Shown in pieces: positions 30,559-37,580 of a stretch of 41,474 nucleotides of DNA. The stretch lies in NCBI GenBank assembly GCA_029935455.1, contig JAOZKI010000017.1, forward strand, positions 1 through 41,474, read 5' to 3'. Within the stretch, counting starts at the first letter, position 1. The number at the start of each line of letters is the position of its first letter. The DNA comes from Lysobacterales bacterium (GTDB lineage Bacteria > Pseudomonadota > Gammaproteobacteria > Xanthomonadales > SZUA-36). The notes below the pieces were generated by a model. The model had not been told where the DNA came from, did no database searches, and saw only the letters and a program-made list of their open reading frames with translations. A program made the translations under genes and the position numbers.

Positions 30559-31128
30559 ATGCGCAGCTCTCTACGCCGCACGTTCCTGACCGCCCTGCTG
30601 TTGCTGATCAGCCTGCCCGCCCTGGGTCAGGAAAACGACAAGCCGCGCGTTCTGATCAAAACCAATATGGGTGACATCACGGTGGAACTGTCGCCCGGCA
30701 CAGCACCCATCACTGTGGCCAACTTCCTGCAATACGTGGACGATGGCTTTTATGATGGCACGATCTTCCACCGCGTGATCAGCAACTTCATGATTCAGGG
30801 TGGCGGTTTCACCGCCGACGGCACGCAGAAGCCGACCCGGGCACCAATCAAGAACGAAGCCGACAATGGCGCACAAAACCTCCGCGGCACCATTGCCATG
30901 GCACGTACCAACGACCCGGATTCAGCGACCGCGCAGTTCTTTATCAACGTCACCACCAACATGCCCCTGAACCACACCAGCAAGGATGATGGACGCACCT
31001 GGGGCTACGCCGTGTTCGGCTATGTCGTCGATGGCATGCCGGTGGCAGATAAGATTCGATTCGTCAAAACGGGACGCGGTGATCGGCCAGTGGAACCGGT
31101 CATCATCGAGTCAATCACCCGTCTCTGA
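30559..31128 (+). CDS. ppiA: Cyclophilin-type peptidyl-prolyl isomerase, exported
   Basis: 189 residues from the ATG at 30559, which has GGAG seven to ten bases upstream; the track start at 30391 is an upstream extension. A clear signal peptide ([24 protein letters not shown]) is followed by the short bacterial cyclophilin domain: [42 protein letters not shown] with the catalytic Arg, ATAQFFINV and [12 protein letters not shown]. It should therefore act in the periplasm, as PpiA does. Yet it occupies the position next to lpxH that in E. coli belongs to the cytoplasmic cyclophilin PpiB. The 9-base gap to lpxH suggests one operon. Confidence 0.92.
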   Translation: MRSSLRRTFLTALLLLISLPALGQENDKPRVLIKTNMGDITVELSPGTAPITVANFLQYVDDGFYDGTIFHRVISNFMIQGGGFTADGTQKPTRAPIKNEADNGAQNLRGTIAMARTNDPDSATAQFFINVTTNMPLNHTSKDDGRTWGYAVFGYVVDGMPVADKIRFVKTGRGDRPVEPVIIESITRL

Positions 31129-31137
31129 TCGCGCCCC

Positions 31138-31851
31138 ATGAGCACGCTGTTTATCTCCGATCTGCATTTGGACGATCGCCGTCCCGAGGCCACGCAGGCG
31201 TTTCTTGCCTTCCTGAAACGTGAGGCCATGCAGGCGGACGCCCTCTACATTCTGGGCGACCTGTTCGAGTTCTGGTTGGGTGATGATGCACCCACCCCAA
31301 CGGGACAGGCGGTCGCGCCGGCCTTGCGCGCCGTTGCCGATCATGGTGTGCCGATTGCTTTTATCCACGGCAACCGTGACTTTCTTGTCGGTGCGCAGTA
31401 TGCCCAGGCCGCCGGCATGCAGCTGCTGGACGAAGAGACCGTGGTCGATCTCTATGGCGCACCGACCCTACTGCTGCACGGCGATACGCTGTGCACAGAC
31501 GATGTGGACTACCAGAAGACCCGCATCATGCTTCGTGACCCGGCCTTCCAGGCCGATTTTCTGGCCAAAACGCCGCAGGAACGCGTCGCCTTTGCTCTCA
31601 AGGCGCGCGAGATGAGCGCCGATCATAAGGCCGGGGTCAGCATGGACATCATGGATGTGAATGCAGAGGCCGTTGCCAAGGCCTTTGCACGACACGGCGT
31701 GCGGCACATGATTCATGGCCATACGCATCGGCCGGCGGTGCATGAGGCGGCAGGCTATCAGCGTGTGGTGCTGGGTGACTGGTATGACCAGGGCAGCGTG
31801 CTGAGCATCAGCGCCGCAGGCTTGCAGCTGGACGCCCTGCCCTGGGCGTAA
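31138..31851 (+). CDS. lpxH: UDP-2,3-diacylglucosamine pyrophosphatase
   Basis: Hydrolyses UDP-2,3-diacylglucosamine to lipid X plus UMP in lipid A synthesis at the inner face of the inner membrane. 237 residues, close to E. coli LpxH (240). Metallophosphoesterase motifs in order: SDLHLDD (Asp 8, His 10), GDLFEFWLGDD, HGNRDFLVG, LLHGDTLCTDD and IHGHTHRP. DVDYQKTRIMLRDPAFQ is the LpxH-specific lid region. Confirms a Gram-negative envelope. It follows the cyclophilin gene by 9 bases and is convergent with the methyltransferase gene. Confidence 0.97.
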   Translation: MSTLFISDLHLDDRRPEATQAFLAFLKREAMQADALYILGDLFEFWLGDDAPTPTGQAVAPALRAVADHGVPIAFIHGNRDFLVGAQYAQAAGMQLLDEETVVDLYGAPTLLLHGDTLCTDDVDYQKTRIMLRDPAFQADFLAKTPQERVAFALKAREMSADHKAGVSMDIMDVNAEAVAKAFARHGVRHMIHGHTHRPAVHEAAGYQRVVLGDWYDQGSVLSISAAGLQLDALPWA

Positions 31852-31873
31852 CCATGAACCGCTAGCGCACGCT

Positions 31874-32623
31874 TTAGACGACGCGACCCGCGCGCAAACT
31901 CAGCGGCCAAAGCACCGGCCGTTCTCGCTCCGGCTCACCCCACACGCCGGCCAGATCAGCGGCGAGCGCTACCAGCGGATCCTGTCCACAGGCCTGGCGA
32001 TAGCGGCGCACGGAAGACCAGGTGTCGATGTAGGCCATATAGGCCGACAGGGTCATGGGCCACTGCAACGGAAAATCCGGCGTCACCAGTTCCGCAAAGG
32101 GGAAAGCCAAGTCCTGATAGCCCCGCTCCACATGCACACGCTCCGGCGGCCAATAGGGGCCAACGACCTGGTCATAAAATCTCTGCACCAGCGCATCAAT
32201 CGCTGGGGTAACCACATTCAACTGGTAGGTCCAGGCCGCGAACAGGCCCTCGGGTCCCAACACCCGTTTGACCTGAGCATAAAAAGACGGCAAATCAAAC
32301 CAGTGCAACGCCTGGCCCACGGTCACCAGATCCACGCTGCCATCGCTCAGGCTGCAAGCTTCAGCCGCCTCCACCCGAAATTCCACATTTTCCGGCCCTT
32401 CAGCCTCGGCCAGCTGCTGTGCACTGGCGTCAGTGGCCCGCACGCGCTCAAAATGCCCGGCCAGACCCCGCGCCACCTGGCCATTGCCTGCGCCCACATC
32501 CCAGGCCAGCTTGGCGCCAGGCGCCTGCGCTGCCAGCCAGGAAAACAGGGCATCGGGATAGCCTGGACGCGCACGGGCGTAGGCCTCAGCGTGTCCGGAG
32601 AAATGGTCCTTAAAGGCAGGCAC
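31874..32623 (-). CDS. Class I SAM-dependent methyltransferase, substrate unknown
   Basis: 249 residues. FKDHFSGHAEAYARARPGYP opens the protein, followed by motif I AWDVGAGNGQVARGLAGHF and a second acidic motif RVRATDASAQQLAEAEG. VDLVTVGQALHWFDLPSFYAQVKRVLGPEGLFAAW is the post-motif core. The C-terminal half (RVHVERGYQDLAFPF...LSAYMAYIDTWSSVRRY) resembles the trans-aconitate/Crg1-like group of small-molecule methyltransferases. The actual acceptor is not known. It begins 6 bases after the stop of the DUF455 gene, so both are surely one transcript. Confidence 0.85.
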   Translation of the reverse strand: MPAFKDHFSGHAEAYARARPGYPDALFSWLAAQAPGAKLAWDVGAGNGQVARGLAGHFERVRATDASAQQLAEAEGPENVEFRVEAAEACSLSDGSVDLVTVGQALHWFDLPSFYAQVKRVLGPEGLFAAWTYQLNVVTPAIDALVQRFYDQVVGPYWPPERVHVERGYQDLAFPFAELVTPDFPLQWPMTLSAYMAYIDTWSSVRRYRQACGQDPLVALAADLAGVWGEPERERPVLWPLSLRAGRVV

Positions 32624-32629
32624 CCTGAC

Positions 32630-33424
32630 TCAGGCCCGTTCCAATGCCTGCTTTTCCTGCTCAGAGAAACCCGCCGCCATGCGCGCCGGCCAATTGAAAG
32701 GCCCCTTTACCGCGCCGTCAAAACGGGTCTCCAGCAGCTGCAGAAACGTGGCATCGGGATCAAGGCCTTGTTCAGCACAGCAGAAATGGAACCAACGCGT
32801 CCCAATCTCCACGTGGCGCACCTCTTCTGCCAAAATCACCTCGAGCGCGGCAACGGTACCCTCATCACCCGCTGCGCGTAATCGCTGAATCATGCCCGGG
32901 GTTACATCCAGCCCTCGCGCCTCGAGCACGCGCGGCACCAGGGCCATACGCTCAAGCACGCTATCAGCGGTTTTTACGGCCATATCCCAAAGTCCATTGT
33001 GGGCTGGAAAATCGCCGTAGGCATGCTGAAAATCAGCCAGCCTTGCGGTCAGCAAGCGAAAGTGGCGGGCTTCGTCGTAAGCCACGCTGAGCCAATCGCT
33101 GGCATAGCCCTCGGGCATGGCCCGAAAGCGCCAGGCCGCATCCAGGGCCAGATTGATCGCATTGAATTCGATATGGGCGATCGCATGCACCAGGGCAGCG
33201 CGCCCGGCAGCCGAACCCAGACGCCGCCGAGGCACCTGGTGTGCCGGGACCAATTGCGGCGCCTCGGGCCTGCCGGGTTGGCCGATGGGCGGCGGCGCCG
33301 ATGCCGGCGCTGCCGCCAGGCCCTCAGCCTGCACATCCGCCCACAGCGCATCTACAGCCAAACATTTCGCTAGCGGATCTGCCAGCTCAAGGCATTCGGC
33401 AATACGTTCATAGGCAACAGACAT
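32630..33424 (-). CDS. DUF455 family ferritin-like protein
   Basis: 264 residues. Helices containing HIEFNAINL, YDEARHFRLL and AEEVRHVEIGTRWF supply the repeated Glu and E-x-x-H residues of a ferritin-like di-iron four-helix bundle, and the overall sequence fits DUF455, a family distantly related to the tRNA hydroxylase MiaE. The N-terminal ~75 residues include a Pro/Ala-rich stretch. An oxygen-activating or oxidase activity is plausible from the ligands but no substrate is known. It is the first gene of a two-gene unit with a methyltransferase; a hydroxylation/methylation pair acting on one substrate is an inference only. Confidence 0.82.
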   Translation of the reverse strand: MSVAYERIAECLELADPLAKCLAVDALWADVQAEGLAAAPASAPPPIGQPGRPEAPQLVPAHQVPRRRLGSAAGRAALVHAIAHIEFNAINLALDAAWRFRAMPEGYASDWLSVAYDEARHFRLLTARLADFQHAYGDFPAHNGLWDMAVKTADSVLERMALVPRVLEARGLDVTPGMIQRLRAAGDEGTVAALEVILAEEVRHVEIGTRWFHFCCAEQGLDPDATFLQLLETRFDGAVKGPFNWPARMAAGFSEQEKQALERA

Positions 33425-33493
33425 GACCGAAGGTCCGAGGTGAAAGCGTCATTATAACGCCGCCCGTGATGACACCAGTGCGCGCCGGGCCTG

Positions 33494-33523
33494 CTTACAC
33501 GGTCATGACGTATGCCTTATAAA
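33494..33523 (+). promoter_or_regulatory. Candidate promoter of the TonB-like orphan gene
   Basis: CTTACA (33494-33499) and TATAAA (33518-33523) at 18 bp. The -10 falls inside the ORF drawn in the track from 33512, which is why the start at 33554 is preferred. Confidence 0.5.
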
Positions 33524-33542
33524 AATTTAATAGGGATTTGGC

Positions 33543-33557
33543 ATGCTGCCAGCATGA
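33543..33557 (+). CDS. Possible 4-codon leader ORF (MLPA) overlapping the next start
   Basis: ATG CTG CCA GCA TGA has AGGGA seven bases before its ATG, whereas the start of the downstream gene has none. Its stop overlaps that start as ATGA, so ribosomes could terminate and restart. Purely positional evidence; may be chance. Confidence 0.25.
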   Translation: MLPA

Positions 33558-34288
33558 GCTCTCACCTCTCCTGGCCCATGCCCATGCGACGCAAGGCCCG
33601 TCTGCCCCTCCGCTTGGTGCTGCTGTCGCTGGCCGTGCACGCGCTTATCCTGTGGAAGCTGCCGCTGCACAGCGCCCAGGAGCTTGCCGCGACACCCGTG
33701 CTCTCACTGAGCTTGCAGGCCCCACTACCTTCCCAGCCTGCTACGCCAACGCGATCACCGGCAGTCGAAGCAGTCGCGACCGTCAAGCCCCGCAGCCCGG
33801 CCCCAGCTGCCCCAGCACCAACTGCGCCGACACCCGTTGCGCCGGTGCCTGGCAAGCCGCCTTCGAATCGCGTTGCCAAAGCGGACCCGGCGGGTGAGTC
33901 ACCCGCTGCGCGGGAACGGTCAAGCATGCGCTTGCTGGACAACCTTCGCCGTGACCTTCGTGTCCATGCAGCCAAGCCCGCTTCGGAAGCTGAGCCATTG
34001 GGGCGCAGCACAAGGAATGCCGCCTATGAACAGTCCCAACGCGCCCTCATACCAGCGCGCACCAATTTGTTTGACGGCATGGCAGCACCGGCCGTGGCCA
34101 CGGTGACCGATCGTTGGCTGAGACCGGATGGTACCCATGAGGTGGTGATGCAAGCACCCGACGGCCATAGCTATTGCGGTCGCCAGCCACCCGTGGATCC
34201 GATGCGTCCCTGGCTGCAAATGCCCATGCTTTGGCATCGCTGCGCCGGTGGCGGCCCGCGTAAAACAACCACTGGCACCGCAGAATAA
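33554..34288 (+). CDS. TonB-like Pro/Ala-rich envelope protein, orphan
   Basis: 244 residues from the ATG at 33554. A basic head (PMRRKARLPLR) and one hydrophobic helix (about 18-35) anchor it in the inner membrane. A long Pro/Ala/Thr-rich region (about 50-110) follows, as in TonB or TolA-like spacers, then a small C-terminal part (about 150-244) with NLFDGMAAPAVATVTDRWLRPDGTHEVVMQAPDGHSYCG and a second Cys near WHRCAGG, possibly a periplasmic disulfide. No TonB C-terminal domain or ExbBD partners are seen, so this is not a proven TonB. I do not recognise a family. A promoter is visible upstream and the gene is divergent from DUF455. Confidence 0.65.
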   Translation: MSSHLSWPMPMRRKARLPLRLVLLSLAVHALILWKLPLHSAQELAATPVLSLSLQAPLPSQPATPTRSPAVEAVATVKPRSPAPAAPAPTAPTPVAPVPGKPPSNRVAKADPAGESPAARERSSMRLLDNLRRDLRVHAAKPASEAEPLGRSTRNAAYEQSQRALIPARTNLFDGMAAPAVATVTDRWLRPDGTHEVVMQAPDGHSYCGRQPPVDPMRPWLQMPMLWHRCAGGGPRKTTTGTAE

Positions 34289-34352
34289 CGATTCTCGCCA
34301 CCATCAGAGTCAGCGCATAGTTCTAAACACCTGTTTTAATGATAATTTCCTG

Positions 34353-34369
34353 TTGGCACGTTTGCTGCA
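34353..34369 (+). promoter_or_regulatory. Sigma-54 promoter of the small membrane protein gene
   Basis: TTGGCACGTTTGCTGCA matches the -24/-12 consensus YTGGCACGrNNNTTGCW at 11 of 13 informative positions with the exact GG-N10-GC spacing. The start would be near 34380, leaving a leader of about 28 bases with AGGAG 8 bases before the ATG. An imperfect palindrome AAACACCTGTTT (34325-34336) lies roughly 45-55 bp upstream of the start and might bind an enhancer protein or IHF-like factor. Confidence 0.65.
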
Positions 34370-34408
34370 TGGTTATCACTGACACCAAAGACATCAGGAG
34401 CACACGCT

Positions 34409-34633
34409 ATGGGACAGGGATCATGCGGCAACATACTGGCCGCCCTGGCCAGTTTTTTTATTCCCGGTCTGGGTCAGTTGCTGCAGGGGCGCTGGCTGCT
34501 GGCCGGCTTCATGTTTGTCAGCTGCGCCATCCTGTGGTTGATCTTGCTGGGCTGGATCATTCACGTCTGGTCCATCATTGATGCTGCGCTATACCGCGCA
34601 CCTTACTACCGAAGGCGGCGTGATTACGCCTAG
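34409..34633 (+). CDS. Small two-helix inner-membrane protein
   Basis: 74 residues with AGGAG 8 bases before the ATG. SCGNILAALASFFIPGLGQLLQGR forms the first helix with the FxxPGLGQLxxGR-like turn common in TM2-type and related small membrane proteins; a second hydrophobic run (about 31-57, LLAGFMFVSCAILWLILLGWIIHVW) follows, and the tail is basic (RRRRDYA). No enzymatic motif. Its sigma-54-type promoter suggests expression under a specific stress or nutrient signal, recalling how small Psp membrane proteins are controlled, but there is no sequence similarity to PspG. The function is unknown. Confidence 0.8.
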   Translation: MGQGSCGNILAALASFFIPGLGQLLQGRWLLAGFMFVSCAILWLILLGWIIHVWSIIDAALYRAPYYRRRRDYA

Positions 34634-34654
34634 AGCAGGAGCCTCAGGGGGTTT

Positions 34655-34682
34655 TATACTGGGCCTTCCGAGGAGGAGGCCC
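34655..34682 (+). promoter_or_regulatory. GNAT gene -10 candidate and hairpin around the ribosome-binding site
   Basis: TATACT (34655-34660) may be a -10. Just after it, GGGCCT (34661-34666) pairs with AGGCCC (34677-34682), enclosing or overlapping the AGGAGGAGG ribosome-binding site of the acetyltransferase. Only transcripts that start upstream, for example from the sigma-54 promoter, would contain the full stem and could have translation reduced. Confidence 0.35.
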
Positions 34683-34683
34683 C

Positions 34684-35196
34684 ATGTCCGAGACGCCCGT
34701 AACGCTGCGCCCCGCAGCGCCTGAAGACGCCCCCCTGATACTGAGCTTTATCCGCGAACTGGCGGACTATGAGCAGTTATTGCATGAAGTGACCGCTGAT
34801 CTGGAGGACATTCGCCGCACCCTGTTCGGCCCCCGACCAGAGGCCGAAGTGGTGATGGCAGAAATCAACGGCGAAGCGGTCGGCTTCGCGCTCTATCACG
34901 CCATGTATTCAACCTTTATCGCGCGCTCCGGCCTGTACCTGGAAGATCTGTATGTGCGACCGGCCTTTCGCGGCCGCGGCATCGGACGGGCTTTGCTGGT
35001 GCATCTGGCAAAGCTTGCGGTAGACGGCGGACACTGTCGCCTCGACTGGTCCTGCCTGCGCTGGAACGAGCCTTCGCTGGCCTTCTATCGCGCGCTGGGG
35101 GCGCAGGAGATGGAGGACTGGACCCGACTGCGGCTAACCGGCCCCGCGCTGGAGGCGTTAGCACGACAGGCCCATGCACCTGAGCAGCAGCAATAG
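34684..35196 (+). CDS. GNAT N-acetyltransferase, spermidine/diamine acetyltransferase-like
   Basis: 170 residues, the size of SSAT-type GNATs. VTLRPAAPEDAPLILSFIRELADYE opens the fold. The acetyl-CoA motif LEDLYVRPAFRGRGIGRALLVHLAKLA, with the RGRGIG pyrophosphate loop, is intact, and LDWSCLRWNEPSLAFYRALGA is motif B with its Tyr. FALYHAMYSTFIARSGLYLEDLYV matches the spermidine/spermine acetyltransferase-like subgroup, so an amine or amino-acid amine substrate is the best guess. Strong AGGAGGAGG site before the ATG, within a hairpin. Confidence 0.9.
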   Translation: MSETPVTLRPAAPEDAPLILSFIRELADYEQLLHEVTADLEDIRRTLFGPRPEAEVVMAEINGEAVGFALYHAMYSTFIARSGLYLEDLYVRPAFRGRGIGRALLVHLAKLAVDGGHCRLDWSCLRWNEPSLAFYRALGAQEMEDWTRLRLTGPALEALARQAHAPEQQQ

Positions 35197-35200
35197 CATC

Positions 35201-35209
35201 TGTTAGAAT
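35201..35209 (+). promoter_or_regulatory. Extended -10 promoter candidate for the MAPEG gene
   Basis: TGTTAGAAT contains the TGn extension directly before TAGAAT, about 29 bases before the ATG. An AGGGG follows at ribosome-binding distance. Confidence 0.4.
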
Positions 35210-35237
35210 CGCTGCGCTTGCTATCTAAGGGGTCGAA

Positions 35238-35663
35238 ATGTTTTACAAACCACTGCTTATCCCGCTATTGATTCAGGTCGCCCTGACCTTCGCCGTGCTG
35301 TTCACCATGTTCGCTCGTCGTGTCAGCGAATTTAAGCGCAAGCGAGTGCACCCGCAAAAAACCGCCACCCGTACCGATCAGCGTGCCGTGCTGACCGACT
35401 CAGCGACTGCGGCGGACAATTTTCAGAACCTGTTTGAGCTGCCGGTTCTGTTTTATACGGCCATCTTGCTGGCTCTAAACCTTTTACTGCAGGATCCGCT
35501 GCTGGTCGCGCTGGCCTGGACCTACGTGGCTACACGCCTAGCGCACAGCGTGGTCCATGTCACCTATAACGATGTCATGCATCGCTTTTACTGCTTTGCT
35601 TGCAGCGTGCTGGTCCTGCTCATGATCTGGGTGCGTCTGGGCTGGCTCATTTTGTTGCACTAG
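35238..35663 (+). CDS. MAPEG family membrane protein
   Basis: 141 residues with four hydrophobic helices (about 5-25, 65-85, 88-105 and 115-138). The MAPEG signature is seen in DSATAADNFQNLFELPVLFYTAIL, the FxNLFExPVLFY-type helix that lines the active site. MAPEG proteins include glutathione-dependent transferases and peroxidases of lipophilic substrates; bacterial members are mostly uncharacterised. ARRVSEFKRKRVHPQK is the cytoplasmic loop. Activity toward glutathione conjugates is a family inference. Confidence 0.9.
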   Translation: MFYKPLLIPLLIQVALTFAVLFTMFARRVSEFKRKRVHPQKTATRTDQRAVLTDSATAADNFQNLFELPVLFYTAILLALNLLLQDPLLVALAWTYVATRLAHSVVHVTYNDVMHRFYCFACSVLVLLMIWVRLGWLILLH

Positions 35664-35684
35664 CGCTCAGCGCATGGCGGCGCT

Positions 35685-36395
35685 TCAGGCCTCCGCCTGC
35701 TCCGGCAGTAACCAGTCCACCGGTGCCTGCCCCTGCGCGCGCCAGTACTCATTGGCGCGGGAAAAATGTCCACAGCCAAAGAACCCACGATGTGCCGATA
35801 GCGGCGATGGGTGGGGTGCCCGCAGAACCAGATGCCGGTCAGCGTCGATGCGCGCGCCCTTTTTCTGCGCGTAGCTGCCCCAGAGCATGAAGACCAACCC
35901 ATCTCGTTCGACCGCCAACCGTTCCACCACCGCATCCGTAAAGCGCTCCCAGCCCTGGCCCTGATGCGCACCAGCCTGCCCCGCCTCGACGGTCAGCACC
36001 GCGTTAAGAAGCAAGACACCCCGCTGTGCCCAGGCCTGCAGACAGCCATGGGCGGGCGAAGGTATGCCAAGATCTTCGCTCAGCTCACGGTAGATGTTGC
36101 GCAAGGAGGGGGGGATCGGCACACCCGCTGGCACGGAAAAACACAGACCGTGCGCCTGAGCTGGCCCGTGGTATGGGTCCTGTCCCAGGATCACGACCCT
36201 GACCTGCTCGAAAGGGGTGCTGTCGAGGGCGTTGAAAATCAAACGCCCCGGTGGAAAAATCCGAGCCCCAGCGCGTTTCCGCTGCCGTAAAAAGGCGCTC
36301 AGCTGCTGCATGTAGTGCGCCCTGAACTCTGCTTCCAGACGCTCTTTCCAGGATCGCTCCAACTCTAGCTTTTTCGGCTTGGGCATGGCTACCAT
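35685..36395 (-). CDS. ung: Uracil-DNA glycosylase, family 1
   Basis: Removes uracil from DNA to start base-excision repair. The start at 36395 ([16 protein letters not shown]) gives 236 residues, near E. coli Ung (229); the ATG at 36461 would add an unlikely hydrophobic extension, and 36386 is an alternative. Family 1 motifs are complete: [18 protein letters not shown] with the catalytic Asp at about 73, the uracil-pocket [12 protein letters not shown], and [18 protein letters not shown] with the active-site His and the minor-groove Leu loop. Convergent with the MAPEG gene, divergent from the ferredoxin reductase gene. Confidence 0.95.
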   Translation of the reverse strand: MVAMPKPKKLELERSWKERLEAEFRAHYMQQLSAFLRQRKRAGARIFPPGRLIFNALDSTPFEQVRVVILGQDPYHGPAQAHGLCFSVPAGVPIPPSLRNIYRELSEDLGIPSPAHGCLQAWAQRGVLLLNAVLTVEAGQAGAHQGQGWERFTDAVVERLAVERDGLVFMLWGSYAQKKGARIDADRHLVLRAPHPSPLSAHRGFFGCGHFSRANEYWRAQGQAPVDWLLPEQAEA

Positions 36396-36500
36396 GATCG
36401 CCTGTTTCAGGCTTGAATTTACCCTAAGAAGCCCAAAGTAGCAGAACATCGGCGTTATCAACAGGCGACCAGACGCATCGCCCCACCATCAGGATTTTCC

Positions 36501-37523
36501 ATGTCAATTTCTACCGACGTTGTCATTATCGGAGCGGGCCCCTGCGGCCTGTTTCAGGTTTTTGAACTGGGCCTGCTTGATATCAAAGCCCACCTGGTTG
36601 ATTCCCTGCCCCAGGTCGGTGGCCAGTGCACGGAGCTTTACCCGGACAAGCCCATCTACGATATTCCGGCGCTGCCCATCGTGGGCGCTCAGGAACTGGT
36701 AGACCGGCTTATGGAACAGATCAGTCCCTTCCATGCGCAGTTTCATCTGAATCAAACCGTCACGGAATTCAAGCGCAAGGAAGACGGACGTTTCCACCTG
36801 GTAACCTCCGCCGGCACCACCTTTGATACCGCCGCTATTGTGATTGCAGCCGGGCTCGGTGCTTTCCAGCCACGTCGCCTTAAAGCCGCGGGCGCGGCGG
36901 ACTGGGAGGACCAGACCATTCACTATCGCATCAAGAACCCGGAACGGCTCGATGGCAAAGACATCATTATCCTTGGTGGTGGTGACTCAGCGCTGGATTG
37001 GGTGCTTGAGATGCATGCGCGCGTCAACTCCATGACGCTGGTCCACCGCCGTCCGGACTACCGCGCTGCGCCCGCGTCGGTCAGCAAGATGAAAGCCCTG
37101 GTGGAAGCCGGCAAGATGCGCGAGTTTCAAGGTACCGTGCGCGAAGTTCTGGCGGAAAACGGCCAGTTCACGGGCCTGCGCATCGTTGACGCGGAAGGCA
37201 CCCAGCAAGACCTGGCTGCCGATGAAGCCTATGTGTTCTATGGTCTTTCGCCCAACCTCGGGCCCATCGCCGAGTGGGGCCTGGATATCGACAAGCGTCA
37301 ACTGACCGTCGATACGGAAATGTTTCAGACCTCGGAGCCAGGCATCTACGCAGTGGGCGATATCAACAGCTACCCGGGCAAGAAGAAGCTGATTTTGAGT
37401 GGTTTTCATGAAGCTGCCTTGGCCGCTTTTGCCATCAAACATCAGCTGAATCCGGACAAAAAAGTGCATCTGCAGTACACCACTACCAGCCCCATCATGC
37501 ATCAGCGGCTGGGCGTGGAGTGA
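36501..37523 (+). CDS. Ferredoxin/flavodoxin-NADP reductase, thioredoxin-reductase-like
   Basis: 340 residues. FAD-binding VVIIGAGPCGLFQVFELG at the N terminus, NADP-binding DIIILGGGDSALDWVLEM in the middle and the second FAD motif GIYAVGDINSYPGKKKLILSGFHEAALAAF. The CxxC disulfide of thioredoxin reductases is absent from the NADP domain, which marks the YumC/TrxR-like ferredoxin-NADP reductase group; these supply or accept electrons for ferredoxin or flavodoxin. AGGA precedes the ATG. The electron partner is not encoded nearby. Confidence 0.92.
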   Translation: MSISTDVVIIGAGPCGLFQVFELGLLDIKAHLVDSLPQVGGQCTELYPDKPIYDIPALPIVGAQELVDRLMEQISPFHAQFHLNQTVTEFKRKEDGRFHLVTSAGTTFDTAAIVIAAGLGAFQPRRLKAAGAADWEDQTIHYRIKNPERLDGKDIIILGGGDSALDWVLEMHARVNSMTLVHRRPDYRAAPASVSKMKALVEAGKMREFQGTVREVLAENGQFTGLRIVDAEGTQQDLAADEAYVFYGLSPNLGPIAEWGLDIDKRQLTVDTEMFQTSEPGIYAVGDINSYPGKKKLILSGFHEAALAAFAIKHQLNPDKKVHLQYTTTSPIMHQRLGVE

Positions 37524-37545
37524 GCACCAGCAACCGCTAGAAAAG

Positions 37546-37574
37546 CTGACAAGCCGTGGCGCAGGCTCCAGAAT
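37546..37574 (+). promoter_or_regulatory. Candidate promoter of the MFS transporter gene
   Basis: CTGACA (37546-37551) and CAGAAT (37569-37574) at exactly 17 bp. Transcription would begin at about 37581, the annotated ATG itself, so the message would be leaderless or translation would begin at the ATG at 37623. Confidence 0.35.
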
Positions 37575-37580
37575 AGGCGC

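Noticed and set aside
29172-30674. 500-aa plus-strand ORF antisense to gyrA running toward ppiA
   Set aside because: Low-complexity His/Gln-rich shadow of gyrA; the ppiA start with signal peptide and GGAG lies in a different, well-supported frame.
36400-36412. GCCTG-TTT-CAGGC hairpin upstream of ung
   Set aside because: Five-base arms only and no link to the promoter or start; chance occurrence is likely.
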